Source: an uncultured Sphingomonas sp. (GTDB lineage Bacteria; Pseudomonadota; Alphaproteobacteria; Sphingomonadales; Sphingomonadaceae). Taken from it: a stretch of 64,000 nucleotides of DNA. The position numbers were made by a program, and so were the translations under genes. The notes beneath the pieces are model-generated. The model ran no database searches. It was not told where the DNA came from and worked only from the letters and a program-made list of their open reading frames with translations. The stretch lies in NCBI GenBank assembly GCA_913775795.1, contig CAJYLT010000083.1:1-64000 (forward strand). The letters run 5' to 3'. The stretch's first letter is position 1. The number at the start of each line of letters is the position of its first letter. Of the stretch, positions 1-8,024 are shown in pieces.

Positions 1-20
1 ATTCGCCGCCGAACTCGAAC

Positions 21-52
21 AGCAACGGGCGGGGTTAACCCCGCCCGTTGCT
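21..52. repeat. 32-bp perfect palindrome, possible terminator
   Basis: The two 14-base arms (AGCAACGGGCGGGG and its complement) meet at TTAA, which is itself symmetric, so the whole 32 bp reads the same on both strands. It could fold into a very stable hairpin and end transcription of a gene lying to the left of the window. There is no run of T after it, so a recombination or protein-binding site is also possible. No gene can be assigned to bases 1-20. Confidence 0.5.
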
Positions 53-136
53 TCACCTGCACTTATGCACGACAACACCGGTCAGTCTCTGGTTGCCGCT
101 GGATGAAAGGCGGGGGTCACGTCAGGCGGAACTCTG

Positions 137-279
137 ATCAGGGTCGAACCCTGATGCGGGCTGACCTGCGAGCGCCAAAACCCTGATGCCTCTGTTTTTG
201 TTGCATATTCTCGAGATCGATAATGATCGTGAAATGGGCTGATCCGATCAGGGTTAGATCAGCTTAAAAGTCAGCCCGC
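137..279. repeat. Cluster of ATCAGGGT repeats
   Basis: The octamer ATCAGGGT occurs four times: 137-144 (+), 148-155 (-), 180-187 (-) and 247-254 (+). The first two form an inverted repeat around CGA. A 10-bp inverted pair, GCGGGCTGAC at 156-165 and GTCAGCCCGC at 270-279, surrounds most of it. I find no convincing gene between base 1 and about 415. The arrangement suggests operator or recombination-accessory sites of the decayed element that follows. The protein that would bind is not identifiable. Confidence 0.45.
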
Positions 280-415
280 AGGCCCGCAGAAAACTGCCAA
301 TGTCGTCAATGTCAGAGTTTTCCCGACCCCTCCCAAATATTGGGGCAGAGAAGTAAATCGAAGAGAGGGAAAGTTTCCCTTTACGTGTTGGATTTTGGCC
401 GTCACATGTCTCTCT

Positions 416-1117
416 TTGTCGCAGCCATTCCCATCCGAGCTCTTCTCCCGGCAGCAGGTCGGCGCCGCGATCGATCTAGGCAACGAAGTGCTATCCTACT
501 AGCTCAAGGGCGGCCTGCTGCGGGCACGCGAGCATGAGGGCGGCGGCAAAGGCAAGCATCGCCGCTTCGGGTACGAGGCGCTGCACATCGCTGCGATCCT
601 GGCCGAACTGAACCGCTACGGCGCCAATACCGGTGTCCTCGGCAACGTCGGCAGGATGCTCTGGGGCTATTGGTCATTCGGGCAGAAGATGGCCCGCTAT
701 GGCGAGCACGATGTTCTCGACTGCATATCGCTCGTTTCCGCGCGCGAGCAGGCAGGCGACGACGAGGCGGCCATGGCAGCGTGGTTCGCAGAGCGCGGCG
801 GGATGGCTGGGATCAGTCCGCTAGCGTTCGAGCTCGAGCGCGAGTGGGATCCGGTTATGGGAACTGCGTTCGCACTCTATTTCGACCTTTTCGGCCGCGA
901 GATCGATCTCGACGCAGCTTCGAGATGGATGGCGGCACCGACCGCCGGCGGTGAGTTCATCATCCTGCCGCGCGAAACCAGCGAAGCAGATGTCGCCGAG
1001 CAACTGCCCAGCGTCATCGAACTCAACGTCTCGCGCATCCTTGCGAACGCCTGGGCGCGCCTTGAACACTTCAACCTGACGAACCAGTCGGGCGGTGCAA
1101 CGCCCGGCTGGTCCTGA
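416..1117 (+). pseudogene. MerR-like HTH protein gene with in-frame TAG
   Basis: One reading frame runs from about 416 to the stop at 1117. The N-terminal part (SRQQVGAAIDLG, then GKHRRFGYEALH) looks like a MerR-type winged helix-turn-helix. The C-terminal 150 residues belong to no family I recognise. Codon 500-502 is TAG in the context LSY*LKGGLL, where a tryptophan (TGG) would fit, so the gene looks inactivated by one base change. The ORF track shows only the distal part from the ATG at 656. The start is uncertain; TTG at 416 is the best in-frame candidate I found. It lies just upstream of a broken alpA-type gene, as in integrated elements. Confidence 0.5.
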
Positions 1118-1139
1118 CCACATGACCCTGGAGGACAAG

Positions 1140-1404
1140 ATGGCTGACGAACACCATAGCATCGACACGGCCGAGCAGAAGCCCGGCGCCGACCCGCGCT
1201 ACCGCTTCGGCCCCACCGTTCATGCCATAATCCTGAGATTGCCGGTGTGCGCGCACCGGACTCAGTCGCGCGACGATCTACCGGAAAATGGCCGATGACG
1301 AGTTCCCCCGCGCCCGTCAGCTGGGCACCCAAAGCGTCGGCTGGGTCGAGTCGGAGATCGACAGCTGGGTCACTACAAGACTCCCCGCGGGGAAATCCGA
1401 CTGA
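1140..1404 (+). pseudogene. AlpA-family regulator, frameshifted
   Basis: The first part (ATG at 1140) reads to IILRLPVCA in one frame. The rest, TGLSRATIYRKM followed by VGWVESEIDSW, is in the next frame and ends at TGA 1402-1404. Together they resemble AlpA-family DNA-binding proteins, small helix-turn-helix regulators that control excision of integrated elements. The frame change falls in the GTGTGCGCGCACC stretch near 1246-1257. The upstream frame ends at 1298 and the downstream frame has an immediate upstream stop at 1234. It follows the interrupted MerR-like gene by 22 bp, so both look like remains of the same element. Confidence 0.55.
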
Positions 1405-1575
1405 TGACCCGGGGGCATCGGGGGGAGCGCTCTGGACTCCGGCGACAGGAATTATCCTAACAATAGCAAAGGTTAATGGCGCAGCGTGGCGGGCTCCGTC
1501 TCCGCCACTTTCGCTCTTCGCCTCGGCGCTCTCGACCAGCCCCATATCGATGTTGCGCGCATCGGCTCGGTTGCG

Positions 1576-1902
1576 TCAGGTCCGCTTGGGCTTGCGCGGT
1601 TTGGGTGTGGGCAGTTCGCTCGCCGTGAGGCGGAGGAGGTGGGTGAACCAGTCTCCATCCTCCCACCGGTCCATTTCGATCATCAGGTGCGGTTTGGCAC
1701 CCGGATAGGGCGGTGCTTCGGACACGGGTTCGGTATGGGCGCGGCCGGCTGCCGTGGGCTTCACGTAAAGCTGGTCGTCGCAGACGAGGCCGACCATCTT
1801 TCCATCCAGATACACGCCGTATTCGCCGAACATCGGCCGGGCCGAAACCGCGCCGGCCGTCTGTTCGAGGAGGAAGTCGATCGTGCGGTGCTGCGTCGCC
1901 AT
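1576..1902 (-). CDS. TfoX N-terminal domain protein
   Basis: This 108-residue protein has the TfoX/Sxy N-terminal fold signature: ARPMFGEYGVYLDGKMVGLVCDDQLYVK followed by an aromatic C-terminal half. In gamma-proteobacteria TfoX/Sxy acts with CRP to switch on competence. Stand-alone N-domain proteins like this are common in alphaproteobacteria and their role is unknown, so competence should not be assumed. The C-terminus is basic (KPRKPKRT). It lies 79 bp downstream of the SDR gene on the same strand and may be expressed separately. Family assignment is fairly safe; function is not. Confidence 0.8.
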   Translation of the reverse strand: MATQHRTIDFLLEQTAGAVSARPMFGEYGVYLDGKMVGLVCDDQLYVKPTAAGRAHTEPVSEAPPYPGAKPHLMIEMDRWEDGDWFTHLLRLTASELPTPKPRKPKRT

Positions 1903-1981
1903 CCCGCGAGCCTAACAGGATGGCGACGGACCGAACAACCAGGTTTGCCGGGGTGTCGCCGATCGCCCCGGCGCTGGCGTG

Positions 1982-2731
1982 TCAGGCGGTCGCGCCGCCG
2001 TCGATGTTGAGCGTGGTGCCGGTGATGTAGCTGGCATCCGGTCCGGCGAGGAAGGCGACCGCGCCGGCGATCTCCTCCACCCGGCCGTATCGGCCGAGCG
2101 GGATCGCCTGCAGCAACTGGCCGGCGAAGTCGCTGTCGGCGGGGTTCATGTCGGTGTCGATCGGGCCGGGCTGCACCGTGTTGACGAGGATGCCGCGCGG
2201 CGCGAGATCCTTGGCCCAGCCGCGCGCGAGCGCCGCCACCGCCGCCTTCGTGGCGCTATAGACCGTGGTCGCGGGGAAAGCGGTCTCGCCGGAAATGCTG
2301 CCGATCAGGATGATCCGGCCATGGTCGCGCAGATGCGGCAACGCGGCGCGGGTGCCGACGTGCAGCCCCTTCACGTTGACGGCGAACTGGCGTTCGTAGC
2401 TTTCGTCCGTATCCTCGGCGAGGGTCGCGAACTCGGCGACGCCGGCATTGTGGACGAGGATGTCGATCCCGCCCAGCGCCTCGGCGGCCTTCACCACGCC
2501 GCTTCGCTGCGATGTCGGATCGGCTGCATCCGCGCGAAAGGCGAAGGCGGTGCCGCCGGCCGCTTCGATCGCTGCGACGTTCGCCTCGGCGGCGGCCACA
2601 TTGCCGGTATAGGTGATCGCGACCGCCGCCCCCTCGGCCGCGAGGCGCTTCGCGATCGCCGCGCCGATGCCGCGCGATCCGCCGGTAACGAGCGCCTTCT
2701 TGCCCTGAAGTGATATGGCCCGAAGTGACAT
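1982..2731 (-). CDS. SDR family oxidoreductase
   Basis: A 249-residue classical short-chain dehydrogenase/reductase. Cofactor motif TGGSRGIG lies near residues 16-23, NAG near 90, and the catalytic YSATK at about 160. SRG in the cofactor loop is common in NADP-dependent members, but the substrate cannot be read. The ORF track extends to 2806; I prefer the ATG at 2731 because GGAG lies just upstream and the protein then begins MSLRAISLQGKK as SDRs do. It is divergent from the ArsR-type gene at 2861, which is the likely regulator through the inverted repeat in the gap. Confidence 0.85.
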   Translation of the reverse strand: MSLRAISLQGKKALVTGGSRGIGAAIAKRLAAEGAAVAITYTGNVAAAEANVAAIEAAGGTAFAFRADAADPTSQRSGVVKAAEALGGIDILVHNAGVAEFATLAEDTDESYERQFAVNVKGLHVGTRAALPHLRDHGRIILIGSISGETAFPATTVYSATKAAVAALARGWAKDLAPRGILVNTVQPGPIDTDMNPADSDFAGQLLQAIPLGRYGRVEEIAGAVAFLAGPDASYITGTTLNIDGGATA

Positions 2732-2807
2732 GGGACGTCTCCAAATCGTGCCCGCGATCACGCCATCGTGCGCTGTCGGCAGGGGCCAGATGGGACGCCG
2801 CTCCAAC

Positions 2808-2826
2808 AGTTCAACATTCCCGAACT
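2808..2826. promoter_or_regulatory. Inverted repeat in SDR/ArsR gap
   Basis: AGTTC and GAACT, separated by nine bases, sit between the divergent SDR and ArsR-type genes, about 35 bp before the regulator's start and 77 bp before the SDR's. The surrounding DNA is AT-rich for this genome. It is a candidate operator for the ArsR-type protein. Confidence 0.4.
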
Positions 2827-2860
2827 ATTAAATCAATGCCGATCGCCTATATCGGTCGTC

Positions 2861-3172
2861 ATGCCCCGTTTCACCCATCCCCGGCTGGATGACGTGCCGC
2901 TCGACCTGGCGCTACACGCGCTGGCCGATCCGAACCGGCTGGGCATGGTCGTGCGGCTCGCCGCAGCCGAACGGCTGAGCTGCAGCGATGCGTCGCCGTG
3001 CGACACGATCCCCAAGAGCACGCTGTCGAACCATCTGAAGCTGCTGCGTGCCGCGGGCCTCATCGAAACGACACAGGCCGGGCGGGAGATGATCAACACG
3101 CTTCGCCGCGACGATTTCGACCGGCGCTTTCCCGGGTTGCTCGACGCGGTTCTCGCCAACCGGCCGACCTGA
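2861..3172 (+). CDS. ArsR-type HTH regulator
   Basis: A 103-residue winged helix-turn-helix protein of the ArsR/SmtB fold. LALHALADPNRLGMVVRL is the typical first helices, KSTLSNHLKLLRAAGLI the recognition helix, and a short beta-wing follows. The classical metal-binding ELCVC motif is absent. There are two cysteines (SCSDASPCD) in the loop before the recognition helix, which could sense oxidation or an electrophile; that is inference. The start at 2861 replaces the longer ORF because homologous domains begin here. It is divergent from an SDR gene and likely represses it and itself. Confidence 0.8.
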   Translation: MPRFTHPRLDDVPLDLALHALADPNRLGMVVRLAAAERLSCSDASPCDTIPKSTLSNHLKLLRAAGLIETTQAGREMINTLRRDDFDRRFPGLLDAVLANRPT

Positions 3173-3202
3173 CGCACCGCGGGGGTGCGCCGGGCCGGCG
3201 GT

Positions 3203-4930
3203 TCAGCGGCGCCGGGCGGGTGGCGCGCCCGCCTTGCCGCCGAAGCGGACGATGCAGGTGTCGTGGGGCTGGAGCGTCAGGTTCCGCAATGCCGTGCCCG
3301 AGGCACAGGTCGCCCCCGCAACGCGCGGGGACACGCCCGCCGCCCCGGAAGGGCGCGCGGTGCGGCGATCGGGGCCGACATTGGCGAGCACCATCGCGCC
3401 GCTGCCGTCGGAATTGACGCGGGCGAAGGCAAAGACCGACGGATCGCCGCTGTCGAGCGGGACATAGCGGCCGGTGCGGAACGCCGGTTCGGTACGGCGC
3501 AGCTTCGCCAGCATCCGGTACCAGTTGAGGAGCGAGTCCGGTTTGCCGTCCTCCGCCGCCACGTTTCGCGCCTGATAGCCGGTGCCGACCGGCAGCCACG
3601 GCGTCCCGGGCGTGAAGCCGGCATTGGCATCCGCGTTCCATTGCATCGGCGTGCGCGCCCGGTCGCGATCGTCGGTGCGCGGGCGCTTGGGGCCGATCGG
3701 CGCCTTGGCCAGCGTCGCCTTGTCCGCGTCGCCCATGCCGATCTCCTCGCCGTAATAAAGGAGCGCGACGCCCGGATTGAGCATGGTGAGCGCGGCCGAC
3801 ATCTTGGCGATGCGATCGTTGTTCGTGCCATCGCCGAACTCGCTCCACTGGCGCGACTGGTCGTGGTTGCTGAAGAACGACACCGGCGTCAGCCCGTCGA
3901 GCCTCAATGCCGCCTCGTCATAACGGCGCTTGAGCTCCGCGGCGTCCAGCTTGGTCATGTTGCCGACGAGGAAGTTCATCGGCAGGTGGATCTCGTCCTT
4001 GTTCCGGCCATAGACCGCGCGCAGCTGCTCGATCGAGCGGGTCGAGCTCTCGCCCAGCAGCACCGGATTGCCGGGATAGCCGTCGACGACCCGGCGCAGC
4101 TCGCGCAGTACCTGGTTGGTGCCGGGAAGCTGCGAATTATAGGGCTTCAGCCACACCGGATCGGCGTCGGGGCTCTTGTCCTGCGGCCAGCTCGTATCCT
4201 CGAACAGATAGGGCGTCGCATCGAGGCGGAAGCCGGCCGCCCCGTGGTCGAGCCAGAAGCGCACCACGTCGAACATCGCCTGCTTCAGGCCCGGGTTCTG
4301 CCAGTTCAGGTCCGGCTGCTGGGGCAGGAAGATGTGGTAGTACCACTGCTTGCGGCCCGGGTCCCAGGTCCAGGCGGGCCCGCCGAAGATCGACTTCCAG
4401 TTGGTGGGCGGCGTGTCGGGCGTGCCGTCGCGCCAGACGTACCAGTCGGCCTTGGCATTGGTGCGCGAGCTTCGCGATTCCCTGAACCAGGCATGTTCGG
4501 CCGAGCTGTGGTTGACGACCAGGTCGACCATCACCCGGATGCCGCGCTTGCGCGCCTCGGCCACCAGTTCGTCCCAGTCGGCCATCGTCCCGTATTGCGG
4601 GTCGATCGCGGTATAGTCGGAGACGTCATATCCGAAGTCGGCGTTGGGCGACTTGAAGAACGGCGTGATCCAGATCGCGTCGAGCCCCAGCGACTTCAGA
4701 TAGTCGAGCCGGCTGGTGATGCCGCGAAGGTCGCCGACCCCGTCGCCGTCGCTGTCCTGGAAACTGCGCGGATAGATTTCGTAGATGATCGCGTGCTGCC
4801 ACCAGGGCGCCGCTCGATCCGCCGCGCCTCGACTTGCGGCGACCGGCGCCGCGGTCTGACCGGCGATCGCCGGCTGGCAAACGATTGCGGCGGCGGCAAG
4901 AATACCGCCCGGCGCTCGCATGATACGCAT
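3203..4930 (-). CDS. GH13 alpha-glucosidase, exported
   Basis: A 575-residue glycoside hydrolase family 13 enzyme that should cleave alpha-linked glucose from malto- or isomalto-oligosaccharides. All conserved regions are present: DLVVNHSS, QPDLNW (typical of alpha-glucosidases and oligo-1,6-glucosidases), nucleophile in GFRLDAT, acid/base in LLGESS and the FFSNHD motif. A signal peptide (MRIMRAPGGILAAAAIV...AIAG) starts at 4930 behind GGGGAGGAATGG, so the ORF-track start at 5023 is too long. It is divergent from a TonB receptor, suggesting uptake of the oligosaccharide it acts on. Periplasmic location is likely. Confidence 0.9.
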   Translation of the reverse strand: MRIMRAPGGILAAAAIVCQPAIAGQTAAPVAASRGAADRAAPWWQHAIIYEIYPRSFQDSDGDGVGDLRGITSRLDYLKSLGLDAIWITPFFKSPNADFGYDVSDYTAIDPQYGTMADWDELVAEARKRGIRVMVDLVVNHSSAEHAWFRESRSSRTNAKADWYVWRDGTPDTPPTNWKSIFGGPAWTWDPGRKQWYYHIFLPQQPDLNWQNPGLKQAMFDVVRFWLDHGAAGFRLDATPYLFEDTSWPQDKSPDADPVWLKPYNSQLPGTNQVLRELRRVVDGYPGNPVLLGESSTRSIEQLRAVYGRNKDEIHLPMNFLVGNMTKLDAAELKRRYDEAALRLDGLTPVSFFSNHDQSRQWSEFGDGTNNDRIAKMSAALTMLNPGVALLYYGEEIGMGDADKATLAKAPIGPKRPRTDDRDRARTPMQWNADANAGFTPGTPWLPVGTGYQARNVAAEDGKPDSLLNWYRMLAKLRRTEPAFRTGRYVPLDSGDPSVFAFARVNSDGSGAMVLANVGPDRRTARPSGAAGVSPRVAGATCASGTALRNLTLQPHDTCIVRFGGKAGAPPARRR

Positions 4931-4980
4931 CCATTCCTCCCCTGGTTTTGGGTATACGTATGCATCCCAAGGGGGTGTTG

Positions 4981-4990
4981 CAATCGATTG
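4981..4990. promoter_or_regulatory. CAATCGATTG palindrome, LacI-like operator
   Basis: A 10-bp perfect palindrome in the 129-bp gap between the divergent GH13 and TonB-receptor genes, inside TTGCAATCGATTGTTTC. CpG-centred palindromes of this kind are typical of LacI/GalR-family operators. No LacI-type gene is in the window, so the regulator would be encoded elsewhere. Confidence 0.4.
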
Positions 4991-5059
4991 TTTCATTGCA
5001 TATGCCACCCTCCGACGCCGCACCGTCGAATAGCGGGCGCCGCCATGGGGAGGGGATCT

Positions 5060-7954
5060 ATGACTTCACGGCACCTGCTTGCTTGCTCGACCGCGGCCAT
5101 TGCGCTGCTGGCGGCCGCACCGCTTCACGCACAGACCGCGACCGGCACCGTCGTGCCGCCCGTCGACCCGGCCGCGCCGGTGACGCAGCCGCCCGTCGGC
5201 GACGCGCAGGCGGCCGATGCCGCCGCCGAATCCGATCCGTCGCAGGACATCGTCGTCACCGGCCTTCGCGCCAGCCTCGAGCGGGCGCAGACGCTCAAGC
5301 GCAACAACAGCTCGGTGGTAGAGGCCGTCTCGGCCGAGGATATCGGCAAGCTGCCGCAGTCGAGCGTCGCCGATTCGCTCGGCCGCCTCGCCGGCCTGGC
5401 GGGCGAGCGCCGGTCGGGCCGCATCAGCGGCATCTCGGTCCGCGGCTTTCGCGAGGATTTCGTCGGCACCACGCTCAACGGGCGCGAGCTCATCGGCATC
5501 GGCGACAATCGCGGCGTCGAATACGACCTGTACCCGGCAGAGATCGTCAGCGCCGCCGTCGTCTACAAGACGCCCGATGCGGGCCTGACCGCGATGGGCG
5601 TCGGCGGTACCGTCGATATCCGCACCGTCCGCCCGCTCGAGCGTGCGCCCGCGCTGATCGTCAACGGCACCTATGAAAAGAACGGGATGAAGTCGAAGAA
5701 CCCCGACTTCGACGACCAGGGCTATCGCTTCGCCCTTTCCTATACCGACAAGTTCGCCGACGACACGATCGGCATCGCGCTGACCGCGGCGACGACCTCG
5801 TCGCCGGTGCAGGACGACTTCTTCAGCGTCTGGGGCTATGACAAGAACGCGATCACGTCGGGCCCCAATGCGGGCAAGTACGTGGCGCAGGGCATCGACA
5901 TCTCGTCGCGCTCGCGCGTGCTGAAGCGCGACACGATCGCCGGCGTGGTCCAGTACCGGCCGACCGACGCCTTTACCGCGACGTTCGACGCGCTGTACAT
6001 CAACTTCTCCGACAAGGGCATTTCGCGCGGCTTTATCGAGGCGCTGCCCGTGGCCGCGAACGGCAGCGGCGTGCTCGCCGCCGACAGCACGACCGTGACC
6101 TCGGCGCGCACCACCGGCTTCAACTCGGTCATCCGCAGCGACCCCCTCGACAAGACCGGCGACCTTAAGGTGTTCGGCGGCAACCTGGCGTGGAAGGCGT
6201 CGTCGAACCTCGACCTGACGCTCGACCTGTCGCGGTCGGAAAGCAAGAAGAGCGACACGCGCGCCGAGAGCTATGCCGGTCTTGGCCGCGCCGGCCTCGC
6301 GACGCAGGGGCCGAACAACATCCGCACCTGGACCTATACCGATGCGGGCCTGATGTTTTCCGACAACAGCCAGCGCTTCGACGATTTCGCGCGGGTGAAG
6401 CTGGCCGGGCCGCAATCGTGGGGCGGCAGCCTGGCGCCGATCACCGAACTCAACACCGCCGCCGCGCGCGCGGCCGGGGTCGGCTTTGCCCAGGCGCAGG
6501 ACGGCTTCGTCAACACCGCGCGGTTCGACGAATATCTGAACTCGGCCCGGCTGGAGGCGGCGTACCGCTTCGACGAGGGGTTCCTGAAGTCGATCAACGT
6601 CGCGCTTCGCTATTCGGATCACGAGAAGTCGAAGGTCAACCAGGGCTTCTTCCTGACCGCCAAGACCTATCCGCTCGACGGCACGATCCCCGAGGATTCG
6701 CGCCGCGGGCTTGCCGACCTCAACTGGGCGGGGCTCGGCAACCTCGTCGCCTATGACGCGCTGGGCCTCATCAACAGCGACTTCTATCAGCGCTGGGACG
6801 CCGGCGCGCTCGAGCCCGATCGCCTCGGCGATACCTATTCGATCAAGGAGCGCGTGTGGCAGCCCTCGATCAAGGCCGAGTATGAAAGCGACATGGGCGG
6901 CGTGCGCGTGTTCGGTAATTTGGGCGTACAGGCGCTCATCACCGACCAGCGCGCGACCGGTTTCGACGCGCTCGTGGTCTCGAACCTGCGCGTCCGCGCC
7001 AATCCGGTCGAGGACGGCGCCAAGTACACGCGCGTCCTGCCCAGCCTGAACACCAATTTCGACCTGGGCGGCGGCCACACGATCCGCTTCGCGCTGGCCA
7101 AGGTGGTCAGCCGGCCGCGCATCGACTTCCTCAACCCGGGCTCGTCGGTGAAGTTCTCGAACAACGTCGCCAACGTCACCAACGCCAATCCCGAGCTTGG
7201 CCCCTGGACCTCGCGATCGGGCAACGCGCAGCTTCGCCCGTACGAGGCGAACCAGGCCGACCTCAGCTACGAATATTATTTCGCCAGCGACGGGTTCGTG
7301 TCGATCTCGGCCTTCTACAAGGACCTGAAGAACTGGAACGTCCAGACCACGACCATCCGTGATTTCCGCGAGTTCTACATCCCCGGCTATCACCAGGCGG
7401 TCAGCAGCGACGGCCAGACCATCTATACCCCCGCGACGTTCCAGGGGCTCAACACGACCTATGTCGGCGGGCTGAAGGGCAAGGTGAAGGGGATCGAGCT
7501 TCAGGCGTCGCTGCCCTTCGGCCGCTTCGTCAGCGCGCTCGACGGGTTCGGGCTGACCGGCGGCGCGGCGTTCACCGACGGCAAGCTCGACGACGGATCG
7601 CGCATCCCGGGCCTGTCGGCACGGGTGTTCCAGGGGACGGCGTATTTCGAGAAGTCGGGCTTCTCGGCGCGCGTGTCGGCCAACAACCGCTCGTCCTGGC
7701 TGTCGGAGGATCGCGGCGGCAGCAACTCGATCTCGCCAGCCAACCGCGAGGGGCAGACGCTGGTCGATGCGCAGATCGGCTTCGACTTCGCCAATACGAA
7801 GATCGACTATCTCGACCATCTGCGCCTGTCGTTCCAGGCGCAGAACCTGACCAACCAGCGCGACGTCTATACCGATGCGGCCAGCGGCCTCACCACGCGG
7901 CGCGAGACGTTCGGTCGCAACTTCCTCGTCAACCTGACCTACGCGATCTTCTGA
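5060..7954 (+). CDS. TonB-dependent receptor (TIGR01782-like)
   Basis: A 964-residue outer-membrane receptor that imports a ligand using TonB energy. A signal peptide (MTSRHLLACSTAAIALLAAAPLHAQ) is followed by a TonB box-like DIVVTGLRASLERAQ, a plug domain (SVVEAVSAEDIGKLP, ISVRGF) and a 22-strand barrel ending LTYAIF. The plug wording and length match the Xanthomonas/Caulobacter receptor subfamily often found in carbohydrate loci. The ORF track merges it with 1.9 kb of upstream antisense sequence; the start at 5060 has GGGGAGGGG before it. Neighbours are GH13 alpha-glucosidase and two halogenase-like genes, so an alpha-glucan-derived sugar is the best ligand guess. Confidence 0.9.
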   Translation: MTSRHLLACSTAAIALLAAAPLHAQTATGTVVPPVDPAAPVTQPPVGDAQAADAAAESDPSQDIVVTGLRASLERAQTLKRNNSSVVEAVSAEDIGKLPQSSVADSLGRLAGLAGERRSGRISGISVRGFREDFVGTTLNGRELIGIGDNRGVEYDLYPAEIVSAAVVYKTPDAGLTAMGVGGTVDIRTVRPLERAPALIVNGTYEKNGMKSKNPDFDDQGYRFALSYTDKFADDTIGIALTAATTSSPVQDDFFSVWGYDKNAITSGPNAGKYVAQGIDISSRSRVLKRDTIAGVVQYRPTDAFTATFDALYINFSDKGISRGFIEALPVAANGSGVLAADSTTVTSARTTGFNSVIRSDPLDKTGDLKVFGGNLAWKASSNLDLTLDLSRSESKKSDTRAESYAGLGRAGLATQGPNNIRTWTYTDAGLMFSDNSQRFDDFARVKLAGPQSWGGSLAPITELNTAAARAAGVGFAQAQDGFVNTARFDEYLNSARLEAAYRFDEGFLKSINVALRYSDHEKSKVNQGFFLTAKTYPLDGTIPEDSRRGLADLNWAGLGNLVAYDALGLINSDFYQRWDAGALEPDRLGDTYSIKERVWQPSIKAEYESDMGGVRVFGNLGVQALITDQRATGFDALVVSNLRVRANPVEDGAKYTRVLPSLNTNFDLGGGHTIRFALAKVVSRPRIDFLNPGSSVKFSNNVANVTNANPELGPWTSRSGNAQLRPYEANQADLSYEYYFASDGFVSISAFYKDLKNWNVQTTTIRDFREFYIPGYHQAVSSDGQTIYTPATFQGLNTTYVGGLKGKVKGIELQASLPFGRFVSALDGFGLTGGAAFTDGKLDDGSRIPGLSARVFQGTAYFEKSGFSARVSANNRSSWLSEDRGGSNSISPANREGQTLVDAQIGFDFANTKIDYLDHLRLSFQAQNLTNQRDVYTDAASGLTTRRETFGRNFLVNLTYAIF

Positions 7955-7968
7955 TCGCAGCGAGAATG

Positions 7969-7994
7969 TCCTCGCCGGTGTCCGCCGGCGGGGA
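7969..7994 (+). terminator. GC-rich hairpin after TonB receptor
   Basis: TCCTCGCCGG and CCGGCGGGGA can pair over ten bases with one G-U pair around a six-base loop, 15 bp after the receptor stop and 31 bp before the halogenase start. No T tract follows, so it may lower rather than stop read-through into the halogenase genes. Confidence 0.4.
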
Positions 7995-8024
7995 TATTCC
8001 CGACAAGGACATGAGGACGAGGAC

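Noticed and set aside
1486-1508. GTGGCGG/CCGCCAC hairpin as terminator of the TfoX-type gene
   Set aside because: The stem is short, the loop is nine bases and no T tract follows on the relevant strand, so support is too thin.
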